Shown in pieces: positions 10,801 to 18,983 of a stretch of 64,000 bases of DNA; position 1 is the stretch's first letter, and each line of letters opens with the position of its first letter. Source of the stretch: an uncultured Flaviramulus sp. (GTDB lineage Bacteria; Bacteroidota; Bacteroidia; Flavobacteriales; Flavobacteriaceae); the NCBI GenBank assembly GCA_947495125.1, contig CANLXL010000002.1, forward strand, positions 372,001 through 436,000, given 5' to 3'. The position numbers and the translations under genes are program-made. The notes beneath the pieces were generated by a model, which ran no database searches, was not told the origin of the DNA, and was given only the letters and a program-made list of their open reading frames with translations.

Positions 10801-10900
10801 TAATGCAGGCAGTAATTCGAAAGACGCATTTATTGGTGTTGATCATTCTTCGTATCCTTCGCAAAAGAGTTTTACTATAGGATTAGATATAAAAATTTAA
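7844..10900 (+). CDS. susC: SusC/RagA-family TonB-dependent outer-membrane transporter
   Basis: This 1018-residue outer-membrane importer draws glycan fragments into the periplasm using TonB energy. It has a signal peptide (about 1-20, ending SLAQ), a carboxypeptidase-D-like domain (about 22-100, with GVSILLKGTTTGTSTDFDG), and the family bridge DEVVVVGYGTQKKSDITGAV near residues 101-121. The plug domain (about 115-225) contains IRGVSSITGGNNPLVIVDG and SIEVLKDASATAIYGSRGA. The rest is the beta-barrel, ending in alternating hydrophobic residues with a terminal ISL-type strand pattern. The length is normal for the family. It is followed after 6 bases by the SusD partner, the standard pair. Control by the HTCS upstream is likely. 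The transported glycan cannot be read from the sequence. Confidence 0.97.
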   Translation: MKYRLRSLLLLFLISSVSLAQQIIKGSVITAEDNQPLPGVSILLKGTTTGTSTDFDGNFSINAPVEGILIFSFLGYVTQEVPINSNHTITVTLKEDISALDEVVVVGYGTQKKSDITGAVSSVSMKGIERIPLARADEVLQGQAAGVYVQKNDASPNADVTIRIRGVSSITGGNNPLVIVDGIQGVRLSDVHPNDIKSIEVLKDASATAIYGSRGASGVILVTTNKGVSGKPVVSYNTYATFSTVREKLDLMNAAQYAEVNNARALANGLPIPFTNEEIAEFTQSGGTDWQDEIYRNGYEQNHHLTVSGGSDNISYNFTGDYLNTDGIVIGSSFTKYSLRSNISVDLLKNLEFKLNSFYTNSTNHPTKLNSRDAQGSPIYASYLFSPTTPVFNEDGTYTGPFHEGRNVGPATEYNPVALALEPTRDFKSNQLILIPTLSYEITDGLKISTSLSYQNTTNENSLYFNEKIINGTERDRQAGISNSRWTTFQNTNILEYEKTLNDKHALNVTGVFEQQTQELFSSSIRASGFLTNATLYNNIQSAEQIQFTGSGKTEQSLNSYLGRVNYGYDDRYLITLTGRYDESSVFAENNKGAFFPSVAVGWNISNEKFLEKSSVIENMKLRASYGEVGNQAIAPYQSLAQLVTGTGANFSFDGQTATNGVQLSTRAPNPDLKWETTKQVNIGLDVELFNGALAFTADYYDKKTEDLLLTRTLLQSSGFLDQLVNAGEVQNKGVELYLNVRPTQGDFSWNSQLTFAKNENEVLSLNGDETRIPMGGAGLPGFNNSVVIEKGRSIGLIEGYEFDGIYSTDEAILAATYGVTPGSPKYVDQNNDGLINGDDLTVIANTLPDFTFGWNNFFAFKNWDLAVIVQGVSGNDIYNIGKSRLESNTHGVGIARLRTWTVANQNTDVPAYDAVGVNRNDSRWVEDGSYIRIKNISLGYTLPNSILDKIKVASARLYLTGTNLFTFTDYSGYDPEGNNASGISNNAGSNSKDAFIGVDHSSYPSQKSFTIGLDIKI

Positions 10901-10906
10901 ACAATA

Positions 10907-12355
10907 ATGAAAAAATATAGAAACATGAAAAAATCATTAGTATTATTTGTGATGATAAGTACATGCTTAGCAGGATGTCTGGGAGTAGAACTAGAAGAAA
11001 ACCCCTCGTCCTTAGTAGCTCCTGAAACGTTTTATAAGACAGAAGCCGATTTACGGGCGGCCCTAACAGGCGTTTTTAATCCATTATTCTCCAAATGGGA
11101 AGATTTTTCATCCTATGGACCTATCGTGTTGACAGGAGGGGGCGAAGATATTAGGGCTGATGCCGGTATTTTTAATGACCCTGATAAGTTTAGAATGAGT
11201 GGTGGTGATTTTTCTGTTAATATTGTTTGGCCTTTTCTTTACCAATCTATTTCTAATGCTAATATACTTATTGATAAACTTACAGAGACACAGGGTATAC
11301 CACAAAATACATTAAATGAAATTGAGGGCCAGGCAAAATTTATTCGGGCATTGTCCTATTTCTTTTTAACCCGGTTTTGGGGAGAAGTACAACTAACAAC
11401 TGCAGAAAATCAAACTAATGTGGATGTATTACCCCAGGCTTCTGTTCAGGAAATATATGATGCCGTCGTAAGCGACCTGACTGATGCTGAGAATTTGTTA
11501 CCACTTTCGTTTTCCGAAAGAGGAAGGCCAAATAAAGTTGCGGCGACAGCATTACTGTCAAAAGTATATTTGACTATGGCTGGTTGGCCCTTGGAAAAGA
11601 TCGAATACTATGCTTTGGCAAGGGATAAAGCAAATGCGTTGATCAATGGAGAATTTGCCGGAAAATATCGCTTAGAAGATAATTTTGTTGATTTATGGGA
11701 AGGCAGTACCCGAGTGACAAATGATGAATTTATTTTTGCTTTTTATGGAACCATCGCTCCGGGAGGTACACCAAGTCGGTTGCAAAAAACGACTTCGGCT
11801 GCCGGTTTTGGAGAAAATGGTTGGGAATCTGTATACAGTGAGCACCGCTTTTTTGATGCATTTCCTGAAGGTCCAAGGAAGGATGCGTCTTTCACCATGA
11901 TTATGAATGACGGAACCCCATGGGAAGAAACAGGAAGCTTCCCTTTAATTAACAAGTATAGAGACGTTGGTGAAACCATAAATGCAAATGGTGAAGGAGT
12001 GACCGTGTTATTAAGGTATGCCGATATTCTTCTTATTTATGCTGAAGCCGCAAATTTAGCAGAGGGAGGTCCCTCACAGACGGCCTATGATGCCGTCAAT
12101 GCCGTTCGCCGTAGAGCTGGTTTGGACGATTTAGCATCGGGAATGTCGCAGCTCGATTTTGATAAGGCTGTATTGGATGAAAGAAACTGGGAACTGGCCT
12201 TTGAACTGAATCGTTGGTTTGATTTGGTAAGACGTAAAATGGTTGTTGACGTGAATAAGGACTTATATCCCCATGTGAATGAAAATAATAGGTTGCTACC
12301 AAAACCAACAACACAGTTGGTTCCCGGAATTTTAGATCAAAATCCAGGGTATTAA
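10907..12355 (+). CDS. susD: SusD/RagB-family glycan-binding lipoprotein
   Basis: This surface lipoprotein forms the lid over the SusC barrel and binds the glycan. The lipobox reads CLAGC, with the lipidated Cys at residue 24. An alternative ATG at 10925, giving MKKSLVLFVM, makes a more ordinary signal peptide, so the true start may be there. The mature protein has the SusD pattern: an N-terminal TPR-like region with FIRALSYFFLTRFWGEV (about 145-165), then the C-terminal RagB domain with YADILLIYAEAANLAEGG, AVNAVRRRAGL and ERNWELAFELNRWFDLVRR. Its length of 482 residues is usual. It starts 6 bases after susC. A perfect 10-base-pair hairpin 45 bases after the stop codon probably ends or protects the transcript. 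Confidence 0.96.
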   Translation: MKKYRNMKKSLVLFVMISTCLAGCLGVELEENPSSLVAPETFYKTEADLRAALTGVFNPLFSKWEDFSSYGPIVLTGGGEDIRADAGIFNDPDKFRMSGGDFSVNIVWPFLYQSISNANILIDKLTETQGIPQNTLNEIEGQAKFIRALSYFFLTRFWGEVQLTTAENQTNVDVLPQASVQEIYDAVVSDLTDAENLLPLSFSERGRPNKVAATALLSKVYLTMAGWPLEKIEYYALARDKANALINGEFAGKYRLEDNFVDLWEGSTRVTNDEFIFAFYGTIAPGGTPSRLQKTTSAAGFGENGWESVYSEHRFFDAFPEGPRKDASFTMIMNDGTPWEETGSFPLINKYRDVGETINANGEGVTVLLRYADILLIYAEAANLAEGGPSQTAYDAVNAVRRRAGLDDLASGMSQLDFDKAVLDERNWELAFELNRWFDLVRRKMVVDVNKDLYPHVNENNRLLPKPTTQLVPGILDQNPGY

Positions 12356-12400
12356 AAACGTGCAGATTAGTAGTGTGATTTTTATTAAATCAAAATGTTC

Positions 12401-12436
12401 AGAATAGGGCAATTTTTTAGAGATTCGCCCTATTCT
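12401..12436 (+). terminator. hairpin after susD
   Basis: AGAATAGGGC at 12401-12410 pairs perfectly with GCCCTATTCT at 12427-12436 across a 16-base loop. The following bases are T-rich (TAACTCATTTTT) but do not form an immediate T run. It could be a terminator, or a stabilising hairpin that lowers expression of the downstream esterase relative to susC and susD. Confidence 0.55.
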
Positions 12437-12488
12437 TAACTCATTTTTAACTAAATAATGGCTGTTATAGTAAAGAATTGACTGTAAA

Positions 12489-13931
12489 ATGAATCTAAGT
12501 TTAAAGTATTTTTTAGGAGCTAGTTTTCTTCTCATTATTTGTCAATCATCCTATGCTAAAATTTGGTCGCCGGCAATTCTATCAGACAATATGGTTTTGC
12601 AGCAGAATAGTACGGTAAAGATTTGGGGGTGGACTACGGTACCTAATGAAGAGATTGTATTAAAGACCACTTGGTCCAATAAAGAATATAAGACAAAGGC
12701 CTATCAGGGTAAATGGGAGTTTCGTGTTGTAACGGGTTCATCAAATACATCGCAAGAAATTACTATTGATGGACATGAAAAATTAAAAATAAAGAATATT
12801 CTTTTAGGAGAAGTGTGGTTGTGTGCCGGTCAATCCAATATGGAGATGATCACTAATTGGGGCATTTTAAATGCTAAAGAAGAAAAGAGCAAGGCCAATC
12901 ATACTAATATTCGATTTTTTATGACACCTTTTTACCAATCTGATTATCCACAAGATAACTTATTGGGGCACTGGGTTGAATGCAATCCCGAGACCATGGG
13001 GGAATTTAGTGCTGTCGGTTATTTTTTTGGAAAAGAAATACATGAAAAGTTAAACACTCCGGTTGGTTTAATTGGGACATATTGGGGTGGCAGTCAAATA
13101 AAAACCTGGATGAAGCAACCGATAATTGAAACCGATAAGGACATTAAAGAAGTACAAAAAAAAATGAATAATAGTAGTTGGGTGCCTACAAAACCCGGAG
13201 TGATTTTTAATGCACTTATTCATCCTTTACTAAATTTTAAGATAAAGGGAGTGATTTGGTACCAGGGAGAATCGAATGTTCATAATCCAAAAGCTTATTA
13301 TAAAAGCTTTCCATTGATGATCGAATCCTGGAGAGAATTGTGGGATCAGAATTTCCCTTTTTATTATGTACAAATAGCACCTTACCATTATACATATGCG
13401 GAAAACCTGCATGCTGAGATCATAAGAGATGCGCAGCTTAAAACCCTTTCAAAAATAGAAAAAACAGGGATGGTCGTCACAAATGATATTGGCAATGTTC
13501 AGGACCAACACCCTAAAAATAAAATGGATGTTGGTAAGCGACTCAGTTTGTGGGCTCTAAATAAGACATATGGATATGACGACATGGTCCCTTCCGGACC
13601 AATTTACAAAGCAATGAATATACAGGGAAATAAGATTTTTATCGATTTTGATTATGCAGAAAATGGATTGTTTGTAAAGGGAAAAAAGTTGAGAGAATTT
13701 AAAATTGCTGGTAAGGATCAAATATTTTATGAAGCTAAGGCAACTGTTAAGGGTAGTAAAGTGAAGGTTTGGAGCTGTCACGTCAAAAAACCCGTTGCTG
13801 TTAGGTTTGCGTATTCTAATTCAGCGTTACCCAATTTATATAATACTGAGGGTCTGCCGGCTTCAGCTTTTCGAACAGATGATTGGGATCAGGAAGAAGG
13901 GATTCCAAAAGAAAACAAAAACCATAAGTAA
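12489..13931 (+). CDS. sialate O-acetylesterase-type (SASA) carbohydrate esterase
   Basis: This secreted SGNH-type esterase of 480 residues would remove acetyl groups from sugars before the glycosidases act. It has a signal peptide (about 1-23, ending SSYA). The motif GQSNM carries the likely nucleophile S116. GVIWYQGESN (about 253-262) is the oxyanion block, and the late segment DIGNVQDQHPKNKMD supplies the candidate Asp-His. The N-terminal 95 residues form a beta-sandwich opening with SDNMVLQQ, as in other bacterial SASA proteins. It lies 133 bases after susD and is probably part of the locus. The family name comes from sialic acid esterases, but members also deacetylate hemicelluloses and other glycans, so the substrate is open. 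A sialidase is encoded 40 kb away at 53345, which makes a sialic acid target possible. Confidence 0.88.
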   Translation: MNLSLKYFLGASFLLIICQSSYAKIWSPAILSDNMVLQQNSTVKIWGWTTVPNEEIVLKTTWSNKEYKTKAYQGKWEFRVVTGSSNTSQEITIDGHEKLKIKNILLGEVWLCAGQSNMEMITNWGILNAKEEKSKANHTNIRFFMTPFYQSDYPQDNLLGHWVECNPETMGEFSAVGYFFGKEIHEKLNTPVGLIGTYWGGSQIKTWMKQPIIETDKDIKEVQKKMNNSSWVPTKPGVIFNALIHPLLNFKIKGVIWYQGESNVHNPKAYYKSFPLMIESWRELWDQNFPFYYVQIAPYHYTYAENLHAEIIRDAQLKTLSKIEKTGMVVTNDIGNVQDQHPKNKMDVGKRLSLWALNKTYGYDDMVPSGPIYKAMNIQGNKIFIDFDYAENGLFVKGKKLREFKIAGKDQIFYEAKATVKGSKVKVWSCHVKKPVAVRFAYSNSALPNLYNTEGLPASAFRTDDWDQEEGIPKENKNHK

Positions 13932-14254
13932 ACAAAATGCTTTAGAAGTTTATGAAAATGACTATTATCATAAGTATAAACTTAGAAATAAATAAAAATA
14001 CCGGATTCATAAAAATATAAATAGGCAAGTATTATATTTTAATAAAGACTTTAACCGAGGGATTTTCAGTGATTAATGCACTCATTTTCTAATGAAATTT
14101 ATGTTTTATTTTCATTAACGTTGCTATAACTTTCATAGAGAAAACCAGTTTATAATTTTAATTGCTATTACATATATCTTCGCTCTAAATTTTACTCTTG
14201 ATCACAAATATTTTAACGATTTAATATAACTCCCAAACATCAATTTTATGACCT
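13932..14254. other. 323-base non-coding region with weak hairpins
   Basis: Two AT-rich inverted repeats are visible. AGTTTAT at 13947 pairs with ATAAACT ending at 13982, 16 bases after the esterase stop codon. TAATGAAA at 14090-14097 pairs with TTTCATTA at 14110-14117. The first may end the esterase transcript. The rest should hold the promoter of the LytTR regulator at 14255, but no exact TAnnTTTG box was found; the closest is TATCTTCG near 14176. Short overlapping reading frames here are not convincing genes. Confidence 0.35.
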
Positions 14255-15013
14255 ATGATCAATAATGCTTTAATAGTGGAGGATGACACAATAAGCCTTA
14301 ACATTCTGAAATCAAAATTAAGGACACACTTTATAAATATTAATATTTCTGGAGTTGCCAGAAACATAAATGACGCTATTCATTTGTATCAGCAAACGAA
14401 ACCTCAAATTCTATTTTTAGATATTAATTTAGGTAATGAAAATTCATTTTCTCTGTTGGATAATATCATAGGAGATGAATTCGATTCTCAGGTAATATTT
14501 ATAACATCTTCAAGAGAGCTTTCTATAAAGGCAATTAATCATTATGTCACAACAGGTTACATTTTAAAACCTGTATCGTCTAAAGATTTAATTAAAGCTG
14601 TTAATAAAGCTATTTACAATATTAAAGTTGCTTTAAAATTTGGAACCTTAGAACATGAACAGCAAACTTGCCAGAACAAAAAATGTGTGAAGTTTATAGC
14701 AATTCCATCTATGAATAAAATTGAAATCATAAAAGTAGACGAGATCTTATTTTGTGAAGCAGATGGCAGGTATACAAAATTTCATTTGGTCAATGGAGAT
14801 ATAAAAATAACCAGTCGTAATCTAGGAGAGTATGAAAGACTCTTAGATAAATCACAGTTTTTTAGAATTCATCATTCCTACATAGTTAATATACTTATGA
14901 TTAATCATATTAATAAGTTAGAAGGGAACTACTGCCATTTGATGAATCATAAAACCTTGCCCATTGCCAAACGAAGACAGGAAAAATTACATCGGTTTTT
15001 AAATTTAAAGTAA
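14255..15013 (+). CDS. LytTR-family response regulator (orphan)
   Basis: This cytoplasmic response regulator of 252 residues has an N-terminal receiver domain (about 1-125) with acidic pocket VEDD near residues 8-11 and phospho-acceptor D56 in ILFLDINLG. The C-terminal LytTR DNA-binding domain (about 149-250) contains EILFCEADGRYTKFHLV and FFRIHHSYIVNILMI. LytTR regulators usually work with a membrane sensor kinase of the LytS/YpdA type encoded next door. None is present here, so its partner must lie elsewhere, or it is driven by another signal. It stands alone between two non-coding stretches of more than 300 bases. The next gene, a T9SS esterase fusion, is a possible target. Confidence 0.93.
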   Translation: MINNALIVEDDTISLNILKSKLRTHFININISGVARNINDAIHLYQQTKPQILFLDINLGNENSFSLLDNIIGDEFDSQVIFITSSRELSIKAINHYVTTGYILKPVSSKDLIKAVNKAIYNIKVALKFGTLEHEQQTCQNKKCVKFIAIPSMNKIEIIKVDEILFCEADGRYTKFHLVNGDIKITSRNLGEYERLLDKSQFFRIHHSYIVNILMINHINKLEGNYCHLMNHKTLPIAKRRQEKLHRFLNLK

Positions 15014-15351
15014 TTGGTTTGGCTCGAATATTAAAAAAAAAAGCAGTGTGTAAAAGTCTTGCGACATGCAATTTCTAGCTATTAAAAAAGAACTTGATTT
15101 ATAGCGTATCAGTATCATTGAACATCTTTTATGCTCATTATTTTTGATCATTAAATACTATAACACTTTCTTCATGAGTATACAACTACAAATAACAATA
15201 AGCAATTAAAGTTGCCCTATTAATGTTGAAATGTGAAAACATATTAAATTACCATACTGGTTTTACGGATTTACAACTCTATGATAGTTAGGAATTTAAT
15301 CATCTTTGTTAGAAAGAAATACTTAATCTAACCTCATTAAAGCACTGAATT
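15014..15351. other. 338-base non-coding region upstream of the T9SS fusion gene
   Basis: No gene, RNA or strong hairpin was seen. CATCTTTG at 15301-15308, one mismatch from TAnnTTTG, lies 43 bases before the next start codon and may be its -7 box. A ten-base A run follows the LytTR gene near 15040. Confidence 0.3.
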
Positions 15352-18063
15352 ATGATAGAAATTACTAAAAAGAAGATCAAAGTTTTTTTTGCCTTTATAT
15401 GCGCTTTGACAATGGCATCTTTAGCTTATGGGCAAAGTTGGCATAAAGATGAAATGGTGTTTATTGAAGACGGATATATGTACTCGGGTAATGCAATGAC
15501 AGACAATGGTATCGCTGAGTCGGATATGACCATTTTAAATTTTAATGAGGCCATTAGTCTTCAAACAAAGCACGAAGCCCATGGTATCATCGCCGATGTT
15601 TATACGGATGGTTATGTTGAGGTTAAAGTGTATAGTTATAATAGCAACGCTCCGGATGGCTTGGGTAACATCATCTATTGGGGAAGCATAAACGAAACCA
15701 CTACAGAATATGATATTAATCCTGTGGGACTCGGAACAATATGGATAGATGATAAGGAAATAAATATTGGAGACAGGTCAGTGGATGTTGGATTTATGGC
15801 ACAGGAAGCTAACGTCTATGTGTCACCATATTCTTGTCAGGTTAATGAAGATTATGGTACACATAATATTTGGAAAACCAAGAGTTTGTATGGCACAATT
15901 ACCTGCCATGGAGATGCTGCTAACCAACCTGTGATCAGTAAAATATCCGGTTCTAAATCAACTGTAAAATCTATTAAGATTCCGGGCGTGTCCACCAGTA
16001 ACAGCTTAAAAGATATTTTCTTTCTAGGGACCAAAGGTTTCGACCGTATGGCAATAATTGGAAATTACGGTTGTCAAAATGCTTTAGGGACTCCGGCTGT
16101 TGCCTCTAAAATCAATGATATCTGGAAACCGGATTTTATACTTTCATCAGGGAATGATAGTTACCATCGGCTATATCCTTCGCAATGCGGGGCCGATTTT
16201 CAAGCCAATGTTGGAGATTATTACGGAGACTTTATAAAAGACCCCTCAGCTTCTTCTAGTGAATTAAATCGATTTTTTTCTATTCCCGGGCCTATGGATT
16301 ATGAAGATGATTCAGGGAGTCATTTGGGGCTTGCCGGAGAACAGCAATGGTTAAATTACTTTCAAAGGTCGTCTACCTACTATAGTTTTACCTGGGGGGA
16401 GGCAGAGTTTTTTATGCTCAATACTAACAACAGGCAAGGCCCCGGAACCGATCCTGTGGATAATGCAGATATGCAAGCCATGAAAACATGGTTGACAAAT
16501 GCTTTGAATGCCTCGACACAAAAGTACAAGGTTGTGCTTGGTCACCACGCTCCGTATGCGTCGAAATACTCAAGTTCGGTTATGCAGACCTGGGATTTTA
16601 AAGCTATGGGAGCAGACATTTATATTTCTTCGGGAGGTGATTTTTACGAACGTCACGATATTGGAGGCATTCCATATGTGGTGAACGGCCTTGGAGGATT
16701 TCAACAGGATGGTACGGTTACGGAGGCGGATTATTTACCATCTATGGTTGAGGGAACTCATTATAACGCCAAATACGGTGCACTTTTAGTAGATTCTGGA
16801 AAGTCGTATCTGCGCTTTATGTTTATGACCGAAGATGACGAGATGATAGATGATTTTTATATTTTCGGCAATGGTGTAACTTATTATAACAAAAGAGGGG
16901 CAGAAATATCATCAGCAAATGAAGCTATGGATATTTATATATTGCTTGGACAGTCCAATGCCAGTGGTAGGGAAGCACATGGAGCAGGTTGGAGGTCTAC
17001 CTTGGAAGAAGATCTGGTCGAGCTACCCAATGCCTACCTATTAAACGAATTTGGAACTTTTGAACATGCTTATCCGTGTTTTACAAGATACTCTTCAGTA
17101 GGAAAATGGCCCTGGGTGCATACTATTGGCGCTGGCTGGACCTTTGCTAAGAAAATCAGTGAAGAAGCCAATGTCAATATTGGAATGATTGTAAATCCCA
17201 GAGGTGGAACTAATATGGAGAAATGGGGTAAAAATTATGTGCCAACGGACGATGAAAAAGAGTTATGGGGAAAATATAGCTATGGTTATGGAGGAGGAAA
17301 TTTGTATAACGAAACGCTCCGAAGGGTCAATGAAGCTCTAACAAATTATCCCAATGCCGTTTTAAAAGGAGTTATATGGCAGCATGGTGAGAGCGATGCC
17401 AACAACGTAAATGAAAGAGGGATGGATTATGGAGCGGCGGCCGCGGATTGGTTTACGCAATTTCGAAGTGATTTAAATGCTCCTAATCTGGTATATTTGG
17501 TCGGAGAAACCTCTGAATTGTATTATTATAACGACCCACAATATGGAGATTGGAGACATCCGATATTGAACGCACAGATCAATGATATCCCTAATCACTT
17601 GAGTGATGTTTATGTAGCTTCTTCGTCAGGATTAAAAACCTGGGATGGCTCACAAAGCGAATATGATGGTGGGCATTTTACGATGGAAGCACAAAAGGAA
17701 TTTGGAGAACGGTTTGCAGATTTGGCACTCGAACATATATATAACATGGTTCCCACGTCCAGGGAAAGCCCGAAAATAAAAACTAAAGAAGATATTACTC
17801 TAAATCAAACAGATTGGCTGGTATATCCGAATCCGGCAGCAGATCAGATAAATCTAGTGGTTCCGAATCGGGAAGAAATCACCCAGGTAAATTATTTTCT
17901 ATATGATATTTTGGGGCAATTAGTTCTAAAAAATACTGTAAAAGAATCGGATATAAATAGGCCAATACCTTTAATTTTAAGGGAATTAAAGAAGGACCTC
18001 TATATACTGAAGTTACAAACCAATATTGGAACGAAGAGTTTTAAAATAATAAAATCTGAGTAA
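15352..18063 (+). CDS. T9SS-secreted fusion: degenerate purple-acid-phosphatase-like domain plus SASA esterase
   Basis: This secreted protein of 903 residues has a signal peptide (about 1-27, ending LAYG). Three modules follow an N-terminal beta region (about 28-215). Residues about 232-505 follow the layout of a purple-acid-phosphatase-like metallophosphoesterase, but most metal ligands are replaced: GNYG at 237-240 for GDxG, SGND at 266-269 for GDN, GPMD at 313-316 for GNHD, and GGDF at 428-431 for GHxH. Only the GHH at 397-399 and Tyr271 remain. Residues about 526-800 are a SASA esterase with nucleophile S535 in GQSN, GVIWQHGESD, and a late GGHFTMEAQ block; these look intact. Residues about 822-903 are a T9SS type A sorting domain starting VYPNPAADQI. 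The first domain is therefore probably a non-catalytic scaffold or binding module, and the second an active deacetylase. Confidence 0.85.
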   Translation: MIEITKKKIKVFFAFICALTMASLAYGQSWHKDEMVFIEDGYMYSGNAMTDNGIAESDMTILNFNEAISLQTKHEAHGIIADVYTDGYVEVKVYSYNSNAPDGLGNIIYWGSINETTTEYDINPVGLGTIWIDDKEINIGDRSVDVGFMAQEANVYVSPYSCQVNEDYGTHNIWKTKSLYGTITCHGDAANQPVISKISGSKSTVKSIKIPGVSTSNSLKDIFFLGTKGFDRMAIIGNYGCQNALGTPAVASKINDIWKPDFILSSGNDSYHRLYPSQCGADFQANVGDYYGDFIKDPSASSSELNRFFSIPGPMDYEDDSGSHLGLAGEQQWLNYFQRSSTYYSFTWGEAEFFMLNTNNRQGPGTDPVDNADMQAMKTWLTNALNASTQKYKVVLGHHAPYASKYSSSVMQTWDFKAMGADIYISSGGDFYERHDIGGIPYVVNGLGGFQQDGTVTEADYLPSMVEGTHYNAKYGALLVDSGKSYLRFMFMTEDDEMIDDFYIFGNGVTYYNKRGAEISSANEAMDIYILLGQSNASGREAHGAGWRSTLEEDLVELPNAYLLNEFGTFEHAYPCFTRYSSVGKWPWVHTIGAGWTFAKKISEEANVNIGMIVNPRGGTNMEKWGKNYVPTDDEKELWGKYSYGYGGGNLYNETLRRVNEALTNYPNAVLKGVIWQHGESDANNVNERGMDYGAAAADWFTQFRSDLNAPNLVYLVGETSELYYYNDPQYGDWRHPILNAQINDIPNHLSDVYVASSSGLKTWDGSQSEYDGGHFTMEAQKEFGERFADLALEHIYNMVPTSRESPKIKTKEDITLNQTDWLVYPNPAADQINLVVPNREEITQVNYFLYDILGQLVLKNTVKESDINRPIPLILRELKKDLYILKLQTNIGTKSFKIIKSE

Positions 18064-18088
18064 CCTGAAACAATTAAGAAATATTGAA

Positions 18089-18769
18089 TTATAATGCTTT
18101 TAATAGTTCAACAACTTCGTTAACACCAACAGTCGCTGCTTTGGGGATAACCGTTAAATTCGCTTTACTTTCTATAGCAGGTTTTGGATCTATAAAATAA
18201 ACGGGGATGTTTTCAGGCGTATAATGCATTAAGCTTGCTGCCGGATACACCTGCATGGAGGTACCAATGATAATTAAAATGTCCGCGGTTTCACAAACAC
18301 TTATAGCTTTTTCAATCATAGGAACATCTTCTCCAAACCAAACGATATGTGGACGTAATTGATAGCCTTCTTTGCAAGTATCCCCCATAACCAGGTCTGT
18401 TTTCCAGTCTTGAATATCATAGGCATTGCCCGTACTACGTACTTTTAGTAGTTCTCCGTGTAAATGAATGACATTGGAACTTCCTGCACGTTCGTGCAAG
18501 TCGTCTACATTTTGAGTCACGATGGTTACGCGGTAATTATTCTCTAACTCGGCCAAATGATAATGAGCAGCATTGGGTTGCACTTCAAACAATTGCCGGC
18601 GGCGTTGATTATAAAAGTCTAAAACCAGTTCCGGATTTGCCGCAAAGCCTTCCGGGGTAGCAACTTCCATAACATCATGCCCTTCCCATAAGCCATCAGC
18701 ATCTCTAAATGTTTTAATACCACTTTCGGCGCTCATACCTGCACCTGTTAATACGACAATGTGTTTCAT
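18089..18769 (-). CDS. cobB: NAD-dependent protein deacylase, class III sirtuin (CobB type)
   Basis: This cytoplasmic sirtuin of 226 residues removes acyl groups from lysines using NAD. It has the NAD-binding GAGMSAESGIKTFRDADGLW (about 7-26), TQNVDDLHERAG and the catalytic His in HLHGE (about 93-115), and late GTSMQVYPA. The segment FYNQRRRQL contains the Tyr-x-x-Arg pair of the SIRT5/CobB class, which also removes succinyl and malonyl groups. The four zinc-binding cysteines of other sirtuins are mostly missing, as is common in this class. The gene is convergent with the T9SS fusion gene, with only 25 bases between the stops, and divergent from trmH. It is a housekeeping gene with no evident link to the glycan genes. 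Confidence 0.94.
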   Translation of the reverse strand: MKHIVVLTGAGMSAESGIKTFRDADGLWEGHDVMEVATPEGFAANPELVLDFYNQRRRQLFEVQPNAAHYHLAELENNYRVTIVTQNVDDLHERAGSSNVIHLHGELLKVRSTGNAYDIQDWKTDLVMGDTCKEGYQLRPHIVWFGEDVPMIEKAISVCETADILIIIGTSMQVYPAASLMHYTPENIPVYFIDPKPAIESKANLTVIPKAATVGVNEVVELLKAL

Positions 18770-18860
18770 TATCAGCTCTTTTTTGTCATTCCTGCCTTTC
18801 GCCTTTAGCCTGTATCGAGCCTGACGAGATACTCAAAATAAACCCCAAAAGGAATCTATT

Positions 18861-18868
18861 CAAATATA
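18861..18868 (-). promoter_or_regulatory. TAnnTTTG box for the sirtuin gene
   Basis: Read on the minus strand, these bases are TATATTTG, an exact match to the Bacteroidota -7 element. They lie 92 bases upstream of the sirtuin start in the divergent 214-base region shared with trmH. No clear -33 element is visible. Confidence 0.45.
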
Positions 18869-18971
18869 GCAACTTTACTTTATTGCGGGAAGACAGAAAG
18901 AGGCAAACTGTTTCAATTTAAAAAATTACTTATCCATTTGTAATTCATTTATGGCAATGCTAAAACTTTAG

Positions 18972-18979
18972 TAATTTTG
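18972..18979 (+). promoter_or_regulatory. TAnnTTTG box at the trmH start
   Basis: TAATTTTG ends 4 bases before the trmH start codon at 18984. If used, transcription would begin at or near the start codon and give a leaderless mRNA. The match is exact, but the sequence is AT-rich, so chance is possible. Confidence 0.35.
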
Positions 18980-18983
18980 ATAT

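Noticed and set aside
13795-13995. A 66-codon plus-strand frame at the end of the SASA esterase gene
   Set aside because: Mostly overlaps the esterase in another frame and has no motif or signal peptide.
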